Positions 5,542 through 6,796 of a stretch of 6,796 bases of DNA are shown here, one piece after another. The translations under genes and the position numbers were made by a program. Within the stretch, counting starts at the first letter, position 1. The number at the start of each line of letters is the position of its first letter. This DNA comes from an uncultured Lachnospiraceae bacterium (lineage in GTDB: Bacteria; Bacillota; Clostridia; Lachnospirales; Lachnospiraceae). The DNA lies in NCBI GenBank assembly GCA_902803745.1, contig CADCRB010000137.1:1-6796 (forward strand), written 5' to 3'. The notes below the pieces were generated by a model. It ran no database searches. It was given only the letters and a program-made list of their open reading frames with translations, and was not told the origin of the DNA.

Positions 5542-5970
5542 ATGGATACATATATGCCAAGCGCTTCTTCCATAGAGAGAAAATGGTATGTTGTAGATGC
5601 AGAGGGACAGACTCTCGGTCGTCTTGCTGCAAACATAGCCAGTGTACTCCGTGGAAAGAATAAGCCTACATATACTCCTTTCCTTGATACGGGTGACTAT
5701 GTGATCGTAGTCAATGCCGCTAAGATCAAGGTTACGGGAAAAAAGATGGAGCAGAAGCTCTACTCAACTCACAGTGGATACGTTGGTGGTTTGAAGCAGG
5801 TGCCCTTGAAGGAGAAGCTTGCAAAGAAGCCGGAGTTTGTTATTGAGCATGCGGTAAAAGGAATGCTTCCAAAAGGGACTCTTGGCCGTCAGATGGCAAA
5901 AAAGCTTTTTGTTTATGCGGGACCTGAGCACGAGCAGGCGGCACAGAAGCCTGAAGAGCTTAAGTTCTGA
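5542..5970 (+). CDS. rplM: 50S ribosomal protein L13
   Basis: L13 is an early-assembly large-subunit protein. The product of 142 residues equals the common bacterial length. Conserved blocks are visible: ERKWYVVDAEGQTLGRLA (12-29), TPFLDTGDYVIVVNA (45-59), KLYSTHSGY (72-80) and the family signature AVKGMLPKGTLGRQMAKKLFVY (104-125), followed by GPEHEQAAQKPE. The start is the ATG at 5542, eight bases after GGAGGG (5528-5533); an in-frame TTG at 5506 lies in the leader and is rejected. It has its own promoter and a structured leader, and it is followed by rpsI after 16 nt, the near-universal bacterial pairing. Likely feedback control acts through the leader hairpin at 5457-5487. Confidence 0.97.
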   Translation: MDTYMPSASSIERKWYVVDAEGQTLGRLAANIASVLRGKNKPTYTPFLDTGDYVIVVNAAKIKVTGKKMEQKLYSTHSGYVGGLKQVPLKEKLAKKPEFVIEHAVKGMLPKGTLGRQMAKKLFVYAGPEHEQAAQKPEELKF

Positions 5971-5972
5971 TT

Positions 5973-5979
5973 AGGAGGG
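5973..5979 (+). promoter_or_regulatory. Shine-Dalgarno site that fixes the TTG start of rpsI
   Basis: AGGAGGG here leaves one base before the GTG at 5981 but seven before the TTG at 5987. Normal spacing is about 5-9 bases, so the TTG is the initiation codon. Confidence 0.85.
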
Positions 5980-5986
5980 TGTGACA

Positions 5987-6394
5987 TTGGCTACAAGAAA
6001 AAAAATAACAGAGAGATATTACGGCACAGGCAGGAGAAAGAAGTCCATAGCCAGAGTATATCTGATGCCTGGTAAGGGTGAAATCACCATAAACAAAAGA
6101 GATATTGACGATTATTTCGGACCGGAGACTCTGAAGACCATAGTACGTCAGCCTCTTGTCGCTACAGGTACTTTAGACAAATATGATGTACTTGTGAATG
6201 TTCAGGGAGGTGGATACACAGGGCAGGCCGGAGCCATAAGACATGGGATATCCAGAGCGCTTTTGGAGGTAGATAATGACTACCGTCCTACACTGAAGAA
6301 GGAAGGTTATCTGACAAGAGATCCTCGTATGAAGGAGAGAAAGAAGTACGGTCTCAAAGCTGCAAGACGCGCACCTCAGTTCTCGAAACGTTAA
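5987..6394 (+). CDS. rpsI: 30S ribosomal protein S9
   Basis: S9 sits in the head of the small subunit, with its C-terminal tail reaching the P-site tRNA anticodon loop. The product has 135 residues and contains YYGTGRRKKSIARV (11-24), the signature GGGYTGQAGAIRHGISRAL (74-92) and the invariant C-terminal SKR that contacts tRNA. The start codon is TTG at 5987, giving MATRKKITERYYG, because AGGAGGG (5973-5979) is seven bases upstream. The GTG at 5981 is only one base after that site and would be too close. It is co-transcribed with rplM and ends before a clear terminator. A TTG start on a highly expressed ribosomal gene is slightly unusual. Confidence 0.96.
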   Translation: MATRKKITERYYGTGRRKKSIARVYLMPGKGEITINKRDIDDYFGPETLKTIVRQPLVATGTLDKYDVLVNVQGGGYTGQAGAIRHGISRALLEVDNDYRPTLKKEGYLTRDPRMKERKKYGLKAARRAPQFSKR

Positions 6395-6414
6395 GCGAAA
6401 AAGAATGAATGCCC

Positions 6415-6454
6415 AAACCCCGGAAACAATTTGTGTTTTCCGGGGTTTTCTTAT
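6415..6454 (+). terminator. Intrinsic terminator after rpsI
   Basis: CCCCGGAAA (6418-6426) pairs with TTTCCGGGG (6437-6445); the loop side can add two pairs past a one-base bulge. A T-rich run TTTTCTTAT (6446-6454) follows. It begins 20 bases after the rpsI stop. Flanking AAA at 6415-6417 gives a short T-run on the other strand, so it may also weakly terminate the convergent minus-strand gene. Confidence 0.88.
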
Positions 6455-6462
6455 ACCCGTAT

Positions 6463-6796
6463 TTATAGATCAAATAATTCGTCTACAATACACTCTCCCG
6501 TTTCTTTTACGCTAATGCGTATCTTCAGGCTGGAGTCTATTGAATCGTCCGTTTCTATGGAAACATTCTTATAGTCTGAAGCATTTTCTAACATATGTTT
6601 CATAGTTGTCGAGAGGTTTGGATCGCTCCTGAGCTTTATATCAAAGAGAAAATCAGGATCGTTCAGATCAGTAAGTATGGCGGCACAGTCCCTGCAGTCC
6701 TTTAGCATTTCTGCTTTGCGCATAATGTAGGTGCGGTATCTTTTTTGCCACAGTCCTTCTGATGACCGTGGGGTATTAAGTTCTATGCCGGTATCC
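6463..6796 (-). CDS. Unrecognised protein, C-terminal part (gene runs off the window)
   Basis: On the minus strand the frame is open from the right edge of the window to a TAA at 6463-6465, giving about 110 C-terminal residues. The ATG at 6721-6723 is internal to this open frame and has no clear ribosome-binding site upstream, so it is probably not the true start. The visible sequence has a basic stretch with WQKRYRTYIMRK, then a CRDC pair in MLKDCRDCAAILTDL. The remainder looks like alternating strand and helix: FLFDIKLRSDP, then LKIRISVKETGECIV, with an acidic C terminus DELFDL. No signal peptide or membrane segment is present in this part. I do not recognise the family. It is convergent with rpsI, 68 bases beyond its stop, with the shared terminator between them. 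Confidence 0.6.
   Translation of the reverse strand, partial: DTGIELNTPRSSEGLWQKRYRTYIMRKAEMLKDCRDCAAILTDLNDPDFLFDIKLRSDPNLSTTMKHMLENASDYKNVSIETDDSIDSSLKIRISVKETGECIVDELFDL

Noticed and set aside
1..6796. CRISPR array, insertion sequence, integrase or attachment site
   Set aside because: No regularly spaced repeats, transposase motifs or terminal inverted repeats were seen; intergenic regions are short and explained by promoters, leaders and terminators.

Overview
The window looks like chromosomal DNA from a Gram-positive bacterium of the class Clostridia, most likely a Lachnospiraceae member (Butyrivibrio/Roseburia-like). This is inferred from the moderate GC content, strong AGGAGG Shine-Dalgarno sites, the short one-helix SecE, the rpmG-secE-nusG-rplK-rplA and rplM-rpsI gene orders, and protein sequence style. 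The genus cannot be fixed from sequence reading alone.

Layout. (1) 2-1848: the end of a cell-surface polysaccharide cluster, with the C-terminal part of a Wzy/WaaL-type polymerase or ligase followed after 11 nt by UDP-galactopyranose mutase (glf). (2) 1873-4199: a transcription/translation operon with its own strong promoter, rpmG (L33, too short for a standard ORF list), secE, nusG, rplK (L11) and rplA (L1). The nusG-rplK gap carries a clear copy of the L1-binding RNA motif that mimics 23S rRNA, so L1 very likely represses its own operon. A strong intrinsic terminator sits just after rplA. (3) 4160-5416: a CapA-family metallophosphatase-like lipoprotein whose ATG overlaps the rplA stop codon (ATGA). 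Its first codons are made from the rplA terminator hairpin. (4) 5422-6454: a near-consensus promoter, a hairpin leader that fits an L13-type autoregulatory leader, rplM (L13), rpsI (S9, TTG start) and an intrinsic terminator. (5) 6463-6796: the 3' part of an unrecognised gene on the minus strand, convergent with rpsI.

How they work together. Most of the window is housekeeping: ribosomal proteins of both subunits, the Sec translocon subunit SecE and the elongation factor NusG, each operon apparently controlled by a ribosomal-protein feedback site in its leader. The surface-polysaccharide genes are neighbours rather than partners, although the CapA-like lipoprotein also belongs to a family linked to envelope polymers.

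Nothing here amounts to a new defence or mobile system. The most unusual point is the arrangement at 4158-4210: stop/start overlap, a terminator embedded in the signal-peptide codons and a perfect extended -10 hexamer packed into about 50 bases. It could couple lipoprotein expression to translation of L1.
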